From assembly GCF_020567425.1 (NCBI RefSeq), contig NZ_JAJCVJ010000002.1, positions 1,281,068 to 1,345,067 on the forward strand: 64,000 bases of DNA, read 5' to 3'. The translations under genes were made by a program, and so were the position numbers. Each line of letters opens with the position of its first letter. The first letter of the stretch is position 1. Positions 63,484 through 64,000 of the stretch are shown here, in pieces. A model generated the notes under the pieces. It was given only the letters and a program-made list of their open reading frames with translations, ran no database searches and was not told where the DNA came from. The stretch is from Salinirubrum litoreum (GTDB taxonomy: Archaea; Halobacteriota; Halobacteria; Halobacteriales; Haloferacaceae).

Positions 63484-64000
63484 TTACTGCTCTTGTGCCG
63501 GCGCGAGTTTGTCGAGGTCGACCGACTCCTCCATCAGCACGTCCTTCTGGTCGCCGACGACGCGCTCTTCGCGCATCAGCTTCTTGTACGCCGACTGCGG
63601 CGCGAGGTCGCCGATGAGGACGCCGCCGACGATCTTGCCGTCCTTCAGCGCGAGTCGCCGCCACTCGGTGTCGGAGAACTTCTGTTCGACCTCGTCGTCG
63701 CCGATGGTCGGGTGGCCGAAGGAGAGGAACGGGAAGTCGAAGTGCGTGATCGAGTACGAGGAGACCCACCGGAACGGCTCGGTCGCCTCGGGGCCGTTCG
63801 CCATCACTTCGCCCGCGATACTGCCCTGCTCCTTCGCCGACCCCCACGAGCCGTTCTGGCCGTGTTCGCCGAGGATGCTGTCGTAGAACCACGTCAGGTC
63901 GCCCGCCGCGTACACGTCGTCGACGCTGGTCTGCATGTACTCGTCGGTGATGACCGAGCCGTCGTCTTTCAGTTCGATGGGGGTGTCCTGCAGGACCTCG
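63484..64000 (-). CDS. FAD-dependent NAD(P)-disulfide-type oxidoreductase (C-terminal part)
   Basis: The 5' end is beyond the right edge, leaving about 172 codons including the stop. The sequence DEYMQTSVDDVYAAGDLTWFYD is the typical FAD-binding end motif (TSxxxVYAAGD) of pyridine nucleotide-disulfide oxidoreductases. A C-terminal domain follows (WVSSYSITHFDFPFLSFGHP, LALKDGKIVGGVLIGD). Relatives include ferredoxin or rubredoxin reductases and NADH oxidases. The exact partner cannot be told from the fragment. Confidence 0.88.
   Translation of the reverse strand, partial: EVLQDTPIELKDDGSVITDEYMQTSVDDVYAAGDLTWFYDSILGEHGQNGSWGSAKEQGSIAGEVMANGPEATEPFRWVSSYSITHFDFPFLSFGHPTIGDDEVEQKFSDTEWRRLALKDGKIVGGVLIGDLAPQSAYKKLMREERVVGDQKDVLMEESVDLDKLAPAQEQ

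Overview
The window is chromosomal DNA from an extremely halophilic archaeon (class Halobacteria). The G+C is high, the predicted proteins are very rich in Asp and Glu, and many genes are leaderless, with a TATA-like box 25 to 32 bases before the start codon. Marker genes agree: a bacteriorhodopsin beside brp and crtY, RNA polymerase split into B''/B' and A'/A'', a salt-type malate dehydrogenase, a halolysin-like protease and HalOD1 proteins. I cannot name the genus from this sequence. There is no CRISPR array, transposase, integrase or rRNA here.

Layout. 1-5.7 kb: the N-terminal part of MutS, a winged-helix zinc-ribbon regulator coupled to a thioredoxin, a DsbA-like oxidoreductase and a HEAT-repeat protein. 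6.6-11.9 kb: malate dehydrogenase, then the retinal and opsin block (brp, crtY, divergent bop), a ferredoxin and an NAD(P)-binding protein. 12-16.4 kb: carB and two small conserved genes. 17.5-20.6 kb: a two-domain DUF6293 regulator and LarC. 20.7-29.2 kb: tRNA-Asp and the operon rpoH-rpoB2-rpoB1-rpoA1-rpoA2-nusA. 29.3-36.3 kb: a mixed set (FMN reductase, phosphohexomutase, CNNM/CBS transporter, PsiE-like, universal stress, VIT-like). 36.7-43 kb: GIY-YIG, LarB, histone-like protein, rpiA, nucS, ASCH and CBS genes. 43-47 kb: an RHH protein divergent from a secreted subtilase, then tRNA-Lys. 48-52.5 kb: a siroheme nitrite/sulfite reductase, an MBL-fold protein and a PhoU/TrkA-C protein. 53.4-55.2 kb: a molybdate/tungstate-type ABC permease and binding protein without an ATPase. 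55.5-64 kb: prefoldin beta, Tsr3, SerS, NfeD, a TrmB-type regulator, MptA and the end of a flavoprotein.

The most unusual feature is a family of long, modular, gene-free repeats at about 5.8, 16.6, 36.5, 41.7 and 52.6 kb, all in the same orientation. The two best copies (16579-17070 and 52642-53020) begin with GGTGAAAGC and end with its exact reverse complement GCTTTCACC. Inside is a set of nested hairpins whose sequences differ between copies while pairing is kept, then a conserved middle block, then a G/T-rich tract of GCGGT-like words. They look like a mobile or structured-RNA element rather than genes. Other leads are a cluster of GATAGTAT motifs at 18.3 kb, a hairpin built from two opposed tRNA T-arm sequences at 46.15 kb, and LarB plus LarC (nickel-pincer cofactor) in one window.
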